Source: Motacilla alba alba
Taxonomy: Eukaryota > Chordata > Aves > Passeriformes > Motacillidae
Reading direction: 5' to 3'
Assembly: GCF_015832195.1 (NCBI RefSeq)
Contig: NC_052046.1
Location: 34,996,911 to 35,060,910, forward strand
Length of the DNA stretch: 64,000 bases
This document shows, piece by piece, positions 22,201 through 35,855 of this stretch. The notes below the pieces were generated by a model. That model did not search any database and was not told where the DNA came from. It was given only the letters and a program-made list of their open reading frames with translations. Numbering within the stretch: position 1 is the first letter of the stretch; every line of letters begins with the position of its first letter. A program made the position numbers and the translations under genes.

Positions 22201-23520
22201 TAGAAGAAAGGCTCTTTTAAAAGAAATGAGATGGTGTTCAAAATCAAGCCAAGAAAGCCCTATCTTAGAAGAAATTTGAATTAGTACTACTTCAGCCAGA
22301 AGGAAGATGTGTGGAGAGAGGTAAATTCAAGAAGAAACAGCCTGATAATGCTATAAGATGTTAAGATTCAAGTGTTGGTTCAGAAGAGTAATATGATGTA
22401 AGCAGTATAGAATCCAGAGTCATGGCCAATTATATTTGAGAGACTTGCTTATTTTACTCAGTGGTATTACTTTTTCCTAATCCGTAGCACATCCTAAGGG
22501 ACAAATCCTCTTCCCCCAGCAGAGTATATTGATTCTCTCTGCTTTCCTGATGATTGCAGTCTTCTTCACAGGGACAAGTGACGAGCCTGAGGAATTTTGC
22601 AGAAGTGCAGGATACAAATTCCTTAGCAAAGGACTGACTGTGTCCTAATGTGCATTAAGATTTTGAGGAGAGAATGGTCAAGTGGTATGTATGAGAATAG
22701 TAGGGATTATATGAGATACCACCTCCATCTGTATCAGACAACACAGGTTGGAGGCCTGAGTTCCGCCAGTCTCCCATCCAACAAGGGTACCAAGATGACA
22801 AGAAAATGCTTGTATTTGTAGTAGACATATCAGAGCTGTGTCTGCAATTTCTTGTAAAGTTATAACTGCGTGTGTTCCAGGGGAAGGGAGAGTATGAAAA
22901 CCATGATAATATTTTTAGAAAGGTAAGTGAAATGACCTGAGTAATTTTAGGTCAGTCTTGCATTGATTTGTGGCCAGAAGATGGGACGTTTAAAAGATTG
23001 AAGCAGAATTAATGACAGTCAATAGGGCTTAAAATAAAACAGGGTTTGTCATATGTACTCATTTAATTGCTTTAGATCACGGATTTGATTGATTAGAAGT
23101 ATACTGGTTTTCTTGGACTTCACTTTTTTGGACACATCACAGTCTGCTATGTTGCTTCCACAGTCTTGACCATTGTCTGCTTTAGGATTTTGTGGAGATT
23201 TCAGGTATTGTCTGTAGTTTACTAGCCTTTATTTGCAGCTGCCTGTGCCTTGGCATGCAGCTGAGAGGGCAGCCTTGCCTGTAAGTCACAGCTGCCTTCC
23301 CTGAGAGCCAAGGCTAGCTGGGCAGCCCTTTGGAGTACAGCAAATAACAGCAAACTTTTCTTTTGCAACTATTACTAATGACATTGTGGTATATTCTTCT
23401 ATCATCTGGTGTGGATGCAGTTACTCATATTGGTTGTTCTGGTGACTCAGGTTACACTGAATTTAGGTGCTATAACAATGAAATGGATGGTGACAATATG
23501 TGAGGTTTAGGAAAGCACCA
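16211..23520. other. Single-copy AT-rich interval, no gene recognised
   Basis: No convincing gene. A weakly CR1-like patch lies at about 16760-17010. The open frame 16668-17084 (138 codons) overlaps that patch and has no motif of its own. Weak splice-like pairs occur, for example 22881-22922, but are not listed as exons. Confidence 0.5.
16760..17010 (-). mobile_element. Possible old, diverged CR1-type LINE 3' fragment
   Basis: On the minus strand the order of phrases resembles the 3' part of old CR1/L3-type LINEs: ggtccaaaactgagtaca near 17005-17022, then ctagcttgctgattgc, then a ttgagaaacttctgcct-type block. Similarity is faint and no octamer end is visible, so the call is tentative. Confidence 0.3.
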
Positions 23521-23958
23521 TGAGACCATTTTGGGGTCTGGTCAATGGCCCTACCAAGGGAGATTTATCAACTTGGTATCTAGATTACTTTCATGGTATA
23601 AAAGTCCTTTCTGGGGTATTGTATCTTGTTGCTATAGAAAACGACACAGACTCACCAGAAGGCTGGTTGGTATAGAACACATGTCTTTTCTTCAGATCCT
23701 TTTTTTATATATTGGTCCGATACAGATAGACCTGGTTGGTCAATTAATCAAACATTTCACCTGATTGTCTAATTAACAAGATGCCTTTCTTATAAACAAT
23801 CTTTGATTAAAAACCAGAAAACATAGCATGTGTAAATAGCACTTGCAGGTTTTTTATAATAATAAGCTATCATTGGTTATCTTCAACTCCCTAAAGTCTC
23901 TCAGGCCAATTCTGGGAAAACTTACCTAGTTTTCTTGCTCTCTGATCAGGCTGTCACA
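23521..23958 (-). mobile_element. Probable solo LTR
   Basis: About 438 bp. The minus-strand 5' end is TGTGACAGCCTGATCAGAGA at 23958. A TATA-like ATATATAAAAAAAGG lies mid-element (plus 23699-23714). The 3' part ends GACCAGACCCCAAAATGGTC. The sequence resembles a known passerine LTR type. No clear target duplication is visible, so the left end near 23521 is approximate. Confidence 0.55.
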
Positions 23959-26900
23959 TCCACAGTATCTAACTGTTTATTTTCTTATAATCTATTCATG
24001 AAAATCATAATGAGAGAGCAAAAGAGTCAAAGTGAGAAAATGTATCCTTTGAATAATCCTACCAAGGGTTAGGGTAAATAAAAGGTCAGTATTTTATGAG
24101 GAGTATGCCAGTTGGCTGGTGTCTTTCTCCAGGATGTATGTAGATTGGCCTAAATTTTTAGGTTTCTGGCAGAAGATACTTGGTGTCCTTTCATAGCTTC
24201 TGCTATTTTTGACTTGAATTGACTTACGAATTGATCAAACCTACAGCAGTAAGCACCCACCAGTAATTACAGAAGAACTCATCTTCTCAGGTGTGATTCT
24301 TGACTAAAATGTTTAAGCTCATACTAAGATATGCATTATGTTAGATCCTCAGGTGTTAAGGTTTTATTTAACACCATTAGCTTATCTGAGGCTACAGTCA
24401 TTAACACCAGTTTGATTTTGCTTATGAGATGCCAATCCATGTCATTTCAAGGCAAGCATTTGAAATTCACTTATCTCTGGTATCTGTATTGAGCATCAAA
24501 TGAAAAATTTTTTAAAAGCAGACATGTCATCTCTGGGGAACAAAAAAAATCCTTGGCTTCCCACTAACTTCAGTAAACGATTCAATTCTTGTTTCATAAT
24601 GTGGCTGACTAGATTTATTTGTCATGTGCCCTGGTAATTCAATGTTCAAATCCAAACATGACAAAAGAGAAATAAATAACCTTTGTTATGCCCTAATCCT
24701 CCAAAGTGTTATTCAAAACTGACTATACCTAATGCTTTAGTATAGAATAGAAACAAAGACATGTGAGGACAGTCAGCTGTTCTGTCAGCTCCACAAGGTC
24801 AATATTTGACACAGACAGAGGAGTAAAAACACACAGAAGATACAACTATTTGAAAGAATAATCCTTTTGGAAGTGCAACTTGCAACATCTATCCTAGAGC
24901 ATGAGAAGCGCTATATTCCAGTGAGTTTCCTGTAAATACTGATAGGGCTGATATATTGACTACAGTTTTTAAGGCAGTAAGAAATAAGCACATGCCTAGA
25001 AGTTTTGCTGACTACAAATTTATTTGAAAACATATCTGAATAGAAATAGCCAACCAAATCAAGGGTCTATAAGATTTTTTGCTGGTATTGCATCCATAGC
25101 AAAATATTATGTGGAAAATTGTGTGCCTTATCAGGACACTGACCACTGTTCAGCATCTCTAAATCCTTTCTTATTTTTACTCCCTGTAATCTCATGCTGC
25201 AGTAACAAAGAACTGCTAGCTGAGTCTGTTTAATAAATTATAGTCTGAATTTTTTACCTGTATTGAGTAGATATGCAAAATGCATATTCATTTCTCTAAA
25301 CAAAAAGAAAAGCAAAAGTAGAAAATTCTGTGTAATCACACTATCATAAAATTTAGTAATAGTTTACTTAGAAGATAAAATTATACACTTCTAAGATCAT
25401 TACATGCATTATCACTAGTCAGTCTTGCAAGATGCATCTTCATTCCTTGTACTCAGGAGAGTGTCTGATTTCATTATGATAATTTTCTAACTCAGAACAT
25501 ATTTTGCATCTGAGCACTTCTTGTGAATAGTTATACTATCTACTTATTCAGATCAGTGTCTGTGTTTACAGAGAGAAGAGGACACCACAAACAGGAGAGA
25601 TTTATCATTCAGTTCCCCACAGAGTGATTGCACAAGGCTTCTGTGCTCTTTTCTCCTGAAAACACACTTGCTTGCTTGTCATGGCTAGCAGTCATGGTCT
25701 TTCAGCCAGTGAGTTCAATGCTTAGTTCAGAGGTATGTTTTAATTCTTCAAAACTGTGAAAAGAACTTGCAGTTGTCAGTGATCTACATGTGTATCACAG
25801 TCAGGTCCTGATGGACAGCCCAAATGAAAAAAAGCCACTGGGAAGAGCTGTGCTGAACCCAGAAGTCTTGGGTTGAATCTTCAGTGAGGGGAATGGCAAG
25901 AAAAGAGAAATGGCATACTAGTTCTAGCTTTGAGTGAAGAAAGCAGGTTACTAGGTCATGCTAGTCATCTATCTGATGAGAATTGCTCTTTCATGCTTTC
26001 TGGAGTTTCACACAGCTTTTTATCTAGGGTGTATACACAATTCATGAGCAGCTGAAACAAATAAAGACAAAATTTAACACATAAAATAAAAACCACATCC
26101 AAATATAAAAGACTATAATGCAGTAATAAATGAAAAATAATAGATTAATACTATCATAGCAGATGCAGTTGTTCACTGCTATTATTCATGGCTGTAGTTA
26201 TGAATATTAATAAACCCAAATAGCTGCATCTGTAAGTCAGACTATCTTTTAGAAAGGGTTTTCTGTCATCAAAGACTAGATTAGTATTCAGATATTGTAG
26301 GGTGGTATCAGTGAGACAGTAACCGTTGAACCCTGTTCAGGGTTCCTGAATTTTTACCTGGTGGTGGTGAAATATATATTGATTTGTCAAGTCTTGGCTT
26401 ATAAAAGTGTTATTAGAGGAGGAAGGAGAAAAATAGGAGTCTGTAAAAATCTGAGTTTTCAAAAAACATTCCATTACAGCAGAGGGAGAGGCAGAGGAAG
26501 GAAGGGATGGGACAGGACTGTGGGTTTTGAGATACCCCCAGGTAGATTGTTGCAGAGCTCATAGTCCTCTGGGAGATTTGGCAGCCAAAAAAATTGCTCC
26601 ACTCTCCTCAGGAGAGGCCGTGTCAGTGTATGGCTGTGTGGAGCATTGCAGGCAAGGAGGAATCTGCATTAGATTATGCCTAAAACATAGATGTGGCAAA
26701 TTATAGCAGAGTTGTGAGAAATAAAACAGCAATGCTCTATAGACAGCCCGGTTCTGCACGCATATCAGGCTTTGAATTTTGACAGATCCCAAACCAGCCC
26801 AACTCCATCCCATTGTCTGCTTTAGATTAATATTTGTGGTTAGAGGCCCATTTAGCTTATAATTTGATGGGCATCAAATAGGAATGGAACAGAACTCAAT

Positions 26901-27312
26901 CTTTCATTTCAGAGTGAGCCTTTATGGCTGGGGAAAAAAGACCAAAACTGCAGCATAAAAATGAACATTTAAATCTTTGCAACTGTAAGCCAGCCACTTC
27001 AATGAGAGAATTATTCGTCTCCGGGCAAAATTTCCAAGATCCTAGAACCTCTGCTTCTTTTCTTGAACAACTGCTCCATTAAAACTGTTATATATTAAAA
27101 GAGATATCTCCAGGGATCTCCCAGGCAAAAATGAGGATACAGAACAAAGCAGTAATTAAACAGGAATGCTGTGCTGTGAGCAGAAAAACCCAGGTGATGA
27201 ACAGTGCCTGATGTCTCTGCCAGCCCAGGACAGGTGGTAGGTGCCTGTTCCTGCTGCAGTTATCTGAATTTACTTAATGGACTTCGTATACAGCTTTTGA
27301 TTTTTATCTCAT
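23959..27312. other. Single-copy AT-rich interval, nothing recognised
   Basis: No element, RNA gene or plausible exon. A 9-bp inverted repeat (CAGATGCAG at 26160, CTGCATCTG at 26224) encloses about 55 bases. It is too weak to interpret. Confidence 0.55.
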
Positions 27313-27750
27313 TGTCCTGGTTCTGGCCAGGACAGTCTTAATTTTTGCAGTAGCCATGAGCGGGAACAGCCAGGACCTGGAGGTTATTCTTTACCACCTC
27401 ACATCATTGTGGTGAGGGAGGGGAAAGGGAGTGTGTTTTGAGGAGAAGGGGTTTCTGCCAGGAGAGTGAGGCAGGTAGGCTCTAAACTGAGAATTTTGCA
27501 TGTGAGTCACTCTCTCTTTTGTTTAACACTTTTGTTATTAATATTGTTGCTGTTACCATTTGTATTGTTATCTCATTGCTGTTTCCAGTAAATTGTTCTT
27601 ATCTCAACCTGTGATCTTCACCTTTTGTGCCTCCATTTCTTCTCCCCAGTCACCTGCAGAGGGAGAAGAAGGGAGAGGGGTAGCAAGTGGGTGACAGCGT
27701 GGTTTTAGTGGGAGAATGAAATTGGAGAACACCATTCCTAAACCACAACA
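27313..27750 (+). mobile_element. Solo LTR, avian ERVL-like
   Basis: A 438-bp plus-strand LTR starting TGTCCTGGTTCTGGCCAG and ending CCTAAACCACAACA. Its terminal block GAACACCATTCCTAAACCA is shared exactly with the minus-strand LTR at 1447-1850, and both have the tcttatctcaacc-type block upstream, so they are one family in opposite orientation. Flanks ctcat and ctgct agree at only 3 of 5 bases, suggesting an old insertion. Confidence 0.82.
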
Positions 27751-29625
27751 CTGCTCAACAAGCAAAATGTGTCGGGAATATGCCTAGTAAAAGATGTGAA
27801 AGTTTGAGAGTCTACTTTGCAAAGTATTACATTCAAACTGTCATTGATTCTTCCAAAGTGAATTCATTTTTTAGGTATTTTCTTTCTTCACAAATGAAAA
27901 ATAAATTTGTTGTTGTCATTCACATTGTTTCTCCCAAAAAAGGACACTAAAACAGTATATAAACATTAACATTTGTTAATGCATGTATAACATGCATATC
28001 CTACTGTGAAACATAAGCCAACCACAGAAACATTTCAGGCCTGTCCCTCGGTCTTGATTAAAAGGTCCTATCCCTTCTTAACACAAGTAATCCCCTTCAC
28101 CTGACAAAAAGTATGCCGGTTTAATACTAAATATTTGCTACTCTAAAGGGTATTTTGACATAAAACCTTACTTTATTGCCATTTTAAAAGATGCTACTTT
28201 AGGAAATGGACTAAAGCAAAAATGTCACATTTTGGACTGTTTCATGTATGTTTATTTTCATAACTCTGTTCTGCTGATGCTTTCTTGATTTATGTTTATC
28301 TCGTATTTAGATATGAATGCAGCAGTGCTGAGGCAGTACAGTACAGGACAAAGGATCAACAAAGACTAGAAGTATTTCAGCATAACTTTCATGCTGTGAA
28401 ATGAGAGAGTGCTTGCATGAAAGACTAGGCAGAAAATATTTTCTGAATATCTCTTTCATGTTTTAAGAGCTATATGCTATTAAATATTTTCTTAAGCATA
28501 TTTTTTCAATCTTTTTGGTATTCACAATTGAAATATTATGTATTTTCATAAGCCTCTCAAAGCTTTAGGCAGAGAAACACAAGAGGGCACTTGAGTCCAT
28601 TTATTTATTCAAGCTGGTATCAAGGAGAATCCGCTCCACTACTCCGTAACTCCTTGAAGAGATAAACCAACAAAAAGGTATTTTTAGCACTCTCTTTTCT
28701 TGCCCAACCGAACAAAACTGAGGACCATTTGTAAAACCACTAGAGGTGGTGAACTAGAAAAGAGAGAGAATTGAAGAAAATGTGTTCTGTGCCTTGGGAA
28801 TGGAATTTGCCTCTTGCTGAACAACTAGTTATCACCCCTATTTAAACTGAAATACTGGGATTAAGCACAGGTATAGGCAACTTACAAAAAACATCTTAAA
28901 GAAGGTTTTAGAAAATGATACTGCTGATTGAGTGACTTGCTTCCTTTAAGAGCTAAATCAGGCTGCGAATATTAAAGTTCTGGAAATGTAAGCACATGAA
29001 ATATAAAATAAATTATTTTTCTTAAACCTTTTAAATGAAATTTTCCTTAGGAACAAAGCTGAAGCCAGAGGTCCAGTAACAGTCATTCTGCAGTGGAAGT
29101 TGTTCTTAACTTCTGAGTTGGACTGTCATTATAAAAATGGGTTCATTCCAGCCAGCGAGGCTATATTCAGCTTCAGGATGTCTGCAACAGTCATCAGTTG
29201 ATGCATTAAAAAAAAAAAAAAAGCCCTGGAAGAGGGTGCAAGGATAATGGCAATAACCTATTTTCTCAAGGACCAAAAGTTTCATTATTCTGCTTGTAAT
29301 GAGGTCCTGCCAACAGCACCACACAACCAGAAGATGCTTTTAATGCACCAGAAAGCTTTATTATCTTTGCTGGTTTTCAGTGCAGTGGATTTCACATGTA
29401 TTTTAATTTTTTTCTCTTTCTCATGCCCATTTTCATTCTTTATTGTTTTGGAGTGAAGGAGGATATTTCAGGCTCTGTGAGCTTCGGTTGTACTTCAATA
29501 TGATTCTGTATGGCCAGGGACATTTTGCTGATAGCAATATTACAAGTGCCCATCCTTTCTGTGTCTTCTGTGTTTTACTACAAAAACATGCTTTTCAGAT
29601 TAGTAGCTGGGCAGACTCACCTTAC
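27751..29625. other. Single-copy AT-rich interval, nothing recognised
   Basis: No gene or element seen. There is a short poly(A) run near 29207-29221. Confidence 0.55.
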
Positions 29626-29632
29626 GTATTTC

Positions 29633-30199
29633 TGTTGTTTTAGGCCCAGCTGGAAAATAAACAGCACGCAGCCACTCCTCAAGTTCCTCCATTTCTTCTG
29701 CACTGCCCCAGTGGAACAGGAAGGAGAATTAACATAAAACTTGTATGTTGAGAAAAGAACAATTTAATAATTAAAATAAAATAAAATAAAATAATAGGGG
29801 ATGATAATAATTATAATAATTATGGAAAAAAACCAACAAACCACCAAGTGATGCACAATGCAATTGCTCACTGCCCACTGACTGATGCCAGATGCCTCTC
29901 CTGAACCCAGACTGGACGAACTTCTGTGTGAGTCCCCCCAGTTTATGTACTGGGCATGATGTTCTGTGGTGTGGAATATCCCTTTGGCCAGCTCAGGTCA
30001 CCTGTCCAGCTATGCTCCCTCCCAGTTTGTTGGGTTTCTTGTATGCCTCCTCACTGGCAGAGCAGGAGAGACAAGGGAAAAAGCAGTCCTTGGCTTCGGA
30101 TGAACAAATCAGTGGAGTTATCATCACCATTCTCATTCTGAAACCAAAACAAGCACTGTAACAGCTACTGAGACAAACTCTGTAGCTGAAACCAGGACA
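29633..30199 (-). mobile_element. Solo LTR, avian ERVL-like
   Basis: A 567-bp minus-strand LTR. The 5' end is TGTCCTGGTTTCAGCT (30199 leftwards), followed by a TATA-like acataaactggggg, the conserved gagcaattgcattgtgcatc block and an AT-rich stretch containing (AAAAT)n at about 29777-29795. The 3' end is GGGCCTAAAACAACA at 29633. GTATTT is repeated at 29626-29631 and 30201-30206, leaving one extra base outside each terminus. No internal retroviral genes remain. Confidence 0.85.
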
Positions 30200-33100
30200 G
30201 GTATTTAGTTGCATAGCTATCTGCCACAATGTGTTGTATGCCTTGTTAGGCCACCCTGCTTTTCACCTTTAGCCACCTTAGGCTTTTCACCTGTTGCCAA
30301 AATCCCTGGGCTCAGGCCTCCCACAGTTAGGGTGCTTTTCTGTCTGGATAATTGCACTTACTCTTTGTAGACATATTACTGTTTCCCTGTTTGACTAGAG
30401 TTATTGACAAGAAAGCACTGAGTGTTTCTAGAACAATTTCACCCTTTTCTTTTGGCTTGTCAGTATTACCACACAGTCAAAGTTTATTTTTAGGACCAGA
30501 AGGGAAGAGAATTTGACAGGAGCTCAAAGGAGCTAGAGGCTCTGTTGCACAGGCTGCAATGGATTGTCTCTCATCAGTTCTCACTGGAATTGCTAGTTGC
30601 TTGGCAATGCATGAACAAATATGAAAGTGATATAACACAAGCTCTTACCACTTTAAATTCCCTAACATTTTACTTACCTAATTTGTTGGACATGTGCTTG
30701 ATGTATCTCGAATATGAGTCTGCTCATTGAGAAGCTTGTTTCCTTAGTTCAAGCTGTAGAGACACATTCAGGGAGTGTTTGAAGGATAAAGGTTGCCACT
30801 TCAATTCCTAGCTGTGTTGAAGGTATATCATATATCACAACAGCAGTACAACATGTACTGTATATGACTGAAGAATTCCTTGAATATTAAGCAGTGCATA
30901 GTAAAGTCAAAGAAAACTGTACACCAAGTAAAAAGACAATTTTTTCATCATCACACAGGAAACATAGATAACAGGCATACAGGCAAGGTACCAAATATTA
31001 TATTTTTTTTCAGATTAAAGTTTAAGAGAAACTGTCAATTTTTTTTCTAATAATTAGCTCTCATATGTAGTAAATAGTTTCTCGTATATATTTTTAATCA
31101 TCTGTAGAAAAGATGCTAAATTTCCTAAGGCACATAATTGACCTGAAAAATTCTTTTTAGCCTGTGAGATTCAATCTAGTTTCATTTTCGTTGTTCTTGA
31201 AGTGAGTGGCCAAGACAAAGTTTTTAATGAAATCTCATAAAGATGATAAATGTACACCTGGAAAGGAATAATTTTTAAATCTGTGTTATTGAAATTAATT
31301 AGAGTGTACATCATGTGTTTTTTTAAGCATTCTGAACTTGGCTGAGAATCTCCTAGTGAGTTAATTAGGGCTGAGTTGCCAGAGTGTATGCAACAGAGGC
31401 ATGACCCTTAGCTTTGAAAGGCAAAGTCATGTATATTACTATGGAATATTTCTCAGTGTACAGTTAGGTTGGAAACCAGTTAATATACCAAAAGTACTGC
31501 ATATATAATACAAACATATACACTGTATATCATAGACACACAGAAAATACAGTAGTGCATATATATACTATATATGATAAATTATTTTAGTTACTGTGTT
31601 GTTACTGAAGCTCACAGATACAATGTTACTGTGCTGTTTTAGTGTCAGACAAACAAAAAGCAAAATACAAAAACCATTTTGTAAATGATGCTCTGGATGT
31701 TAACAGCTTTTGTAATGCAACACATTTATTTGGCTCACAGATCATCTCAGTCAACTCTGCACAGCTACAGGGTATTAAGAGAAGATGTGAATCTAGGAAA
31801 ATACTGTTGTAGCAGGATGTATTCACAGATTGTATTAACAGCAGACATATGTCTGAATGTGTTCACATTTTCATGCTGGTGTTAAGAATGGCTGGTATGT
31901 ATTAGTTATTAAAATGTTCTTAATTTGTCTTGCAGAATAAACTATAAAAGGTTAATCTTGGTTCCATTATGAAAAGCTGTATATGAAGAGTTTATGAGTA
32001 GAGGTTTAACTTGAATCACCAGTAAAATATTTGCATTTAGACAAAGCTGCTTTCCATTTTCCTTTGAAAAGTGAATGGAATTGCTTTTTTTCTCCAAACT
32101 TTACTATAAGATGGACTCTCATTCATACAAAGTGCTCATGGTTTGAGATCTAACAGAGTAATGGTGTATTTGCAAGTGATGAGGGCAGTGCTTGCTGATG
32201 CTTGCGTTACAGTCCATGCAGACCTATGTTTTGCTGCTCTTCTGCTGTATTGTCAGCTGAAATGCTGTTGGCCTTTCCTTGTGGGCTTTTCTCCATCTCC
32301 AGGGGCTGTTACAGCTTCTCTGCAGAAGAACTTGAGGCCAGCAGGCCAGCAATTGCAAAAAACTAATTTATTTCTCTGACTCTGTCACCAGTGAGCTATA
32401 TAACCTTGAGAAGGTGGTTTTTATCACATAGCCTCTGAGACAAAGAAAAAGCGAAGGGGGCTGCAGAGCTGCTGGCTCAAGAGATGCGATAGCACAAACC
32501 CTTGAGCAGAGCAATGTGATTGCTATCTCCACACTCCTCGGCAGCACAGACACCCCCGCTGATTGCTGCAGTCGGGGGTGGGAAGTGAGGACTCCGAGCA
32601 GGCTCCTGTTGGGGAACTGCAGCTTGCAGCAGTGCAGCCCTGCGCCAGGGGGGCCTGGCAGGTGACCTGCGGTGAGCAGCTTCCCTTGCTGAGGAGGTAT
32701 ACTGCAGCTTGTGCAATTAATTGTGTCCAGGCTGATTGCCACAAAACAGTAGGTTTAAAAAGGAAACCACTGATGTGTGCTAACATTCCAACAGCTTTGT
32801 CACCCCACATCTGAGAGTTGTGTTTAGTTGGCACAAGTGCCAAGGGTAACGAGCTGACAGTTATTGCAAACATTTTCTTCCTTTGCCTCACTGTAACATA
32901 TGATCCTCCAAAAGCTGCAGTAGAGATGTATTTTTTTTCTGCTTTGCACTTTCACTGGGATGTCCCTGAGCAAGGATGATTGTTAAGACAGTCATTGCCT
33001 TTTTTCAGTTGCCTACCTGTGAGACCTGGGGAGCAGGGGGCTTTCCTCTGCCTGGCCCAGCAGCCATGCCCCACTCTGTGAATCCTCTGGTACTGACACA

Positions 33101-34412
33101 GCAGTCCGCAGAGGTTTGCTTCCTCTGGAGAAAAGCCATAACCTTAGCATTTTGGCACACTCCTTTAGGATTCCCTGGAAGACTGGATTTGGATAGATAA
33201 GATGACACTGCCATTAGCTTTTAGCTAACAAAATCAAAGCGCTCATAAATTATCTTCTTGGTAGCAAAGCCATATGAATGAATTCATGTATCAGAGTATC
33301 TGAACTATACTATTTTAAAACCCAGAGGAGGAATCAAAACGACACTGAGATCTTCCTCTGGGTGCCAGGAAATCCAGCCAGGCTGAGGAGGCTATATCTA
33401 GCCCTGGCCTTCCCCACGGGGTAGAGGGCAGAGGGTCCAGCAGACCCAAGGGGAGGGTCGTGCCATGTTGTTTAATAGGGTTCTGATCCTGTCTCCCAGA
33501 CTGCATTGGTGTACTTGGGTGGGGACAGCGAGGAAAGCTGTTGGTGCCGGGGAAACTGAGGGGCAGGGGCTGGGGCAGCACGGTCCCTCATACCTCCAGG
33601 GGGGAAGAGGAAAGAAAATGACGGTGCTTCCTCTGTATATAGAGACAGCTACTTCAGTCATTGCCACTAAACAGCCAGGATCTGCTGCCTGAAAAACAGA
33701 GAGCAATTTTGCTGGTTAATAAGTTAGTAACAAAGTCCTTCAAATGCTGATTTTTCCTCTAAGGAAAAGTAATAAGCCAAACAATGGAAAGAAGCAAATA
33801 CCTGCTCTGAGAAGGAAGTTCTGCAGTCTTAAGGGAGATCACAAAAGGAGAAAAAAGGATCTTGACTGTCTTGCAGCTGTGTTAGCAATTGGGGAAACAC
33901 TATGAAATCTGCAGGCACTAAGCAGTCAAATGGTCAGAGCACTGGAATTGTACACTAGACATGAATGTTGTGCCATGTTTGTACAGAGAATCAACTTTCC
34001 GTAGACATATGTGTGATGACAGCCTGTGTTTCCCAGAAGTGTAGGAAAAATTTCAAGCATTGCTCAGAAATTTGGAATAATAAGATATTTTCAATCTTTG
34101 TTTGCTTTTTCTTCCTGCTGTTTGCAGTTTCTCCCACGTAATCTTCCTGATCTCGCTCCTTTTTTCTCTGCCACTGGTGGTAGGCAGGTTATATACAGAA
34201 GAGCATTTTACAGTAAGTAAATAATAGTTTCTTCAGCACACTGGTGAGTCAAAGCAGGCACAATAGTGTTCATTGAAAAGGCTGGGGACCTTTGCTGGTT
34301 ATTAAATGTATGTGCAGGCCACTCTAGGGCTAGTGGGCTGCTGCAGTGGCTGCCCAGACAATACTGTCCCACCAGGTCAGCTGGGAGCCTGGAGAGCTTT
34401 GTGGGGGCTTCG

Positions 34413-34457
34413 TTAGTGCTGAGCACTAATGTGTGTGTGTTCCCCAGTGTGGGGAAC
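34413..34457. repeat. Two perfect inverted repeats flanking a short GT run
   Basis: TTAGTGCT-g-AGCACTAA (34413-34429) and GTTCCCCA-gtg-TGGGGAAC (34439-34457), both with perfect 8-bp arms, separated by a short GT run. Confidence 0.85.
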
Positions 34458-35855
34458 CCTCGCATTTTATTGTTGTGCTAATGGTTATTTTTTTAAAAGA
34501 ACAGCTTTTGAAAATTAAATTTTGTAAATAGGGGTTTAATTTTGTCAGGACTGCTATTACCTTCTGCATTAATCGAGTACTAACCACTTCTGAATAATAT
34601 GCCTATTGACATTTATCTGCCGAGTATCAGGGCTAAAAATGCACTGGGTTTTGACAGGATAAAGCTGTGTTCTTTTGAGCAAACCAAAGACTTTCCACCT
34701 GCTGGTAGGTGTCTTGTTCCAAAGGGTCATTTCTCACTGATCTACCACTGAGCCATGTGATGGCAGTACTTAAGCACTGAAAAAAGCATTAATTTGAATC
34801 ATCAGGATCCCATTTAGGTTGTACCACGTGGTCAGTGAAGGTATAGCAACGCAGCTCACAAAACCTGAATGGCCAGCACTTGAAGTGGGAATTCACCACA
34901 AAGACAGATGTCCCTTCTCACACAGAATTCCCGCTGCATGGCTCATCTGGGGCAAATAGGCTTCAAATACACTACCTAGAGCACGAAATAAGGTGTGGAG
35001 TGGAATGATGCCATACTGCTGCGCCACAAACTTCTGTACATGCATATTTCATCTCAGAAATTCAGTTTTTCTGGCTAGTTCCCAAATGATTGTCTTGACT
35101 GATTGTCACAGCATTGGTTTTCTATAAATAAATGTCATCCATAAGTAAGTTAGATAAATACTCCAGGTCCTACAGCTGTCAGGTTCTTGAGCGTGATGTT
35201 TTCTCAATCTCACTGAAGTTTTGTGATTCATTAATTTCTTGTGATTCCTCTATCTCACTTATGTTTTCAGGACTGTCCACATTGTTTTGGGTCAATTCCA
35301 TAGGTATTACAGTGAGCTGCTCAGTGACAATACTGCTGGGTATTTAAACTTTCCATTCTATAATGAGAGAGGTTCACAATAAAAAGCATCCCTATAACCC
35401 TTTGTTTGAACACTGCTTGGTGACATTCTGAGGGACTTTTATGCCTCGACTGGGCCTCTAGGCCTACTGGGTCATCTTGTCTGGGAGCATCCCAAGTTCC
35501 TGGGAGCATGTGGGGGTTTTTTATGATACTACCTGCAGAGAAATTACTTCTTTTAAAAGGCTCAAGAAAATTATGAAGAGAATATTTGATCAGACAAAAT
35601 CACCCACTTAAATGAACTATGCCCATGAAGTTTAAAGGAAGTCTTGTGTGGAGACTGTGGTGTTCACAGTAAGAAGCACTAGGAATATTCTGTTTATGAT
35701 TTGTAGCTGCATAACTGCTTCTGTTTTTCTCACCATTGAACTTGCCTTTAATGCAACCATATACTTTTGATGATGCCCTGAAGTTGTCTTACTGTTGTGG
35801 AAAATAATAGGCAGATGTACCCATTGCAGGTGATGTAAGATGATGTATCAGTAAA

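Noticed and set aside
26160..26232. 9-bp inverted repeat with about 55-base loop, considered as a small RNA hairpin
   Set aside because: Stem does not extend beyond 9 pairs, too short for a microRNA precursor.
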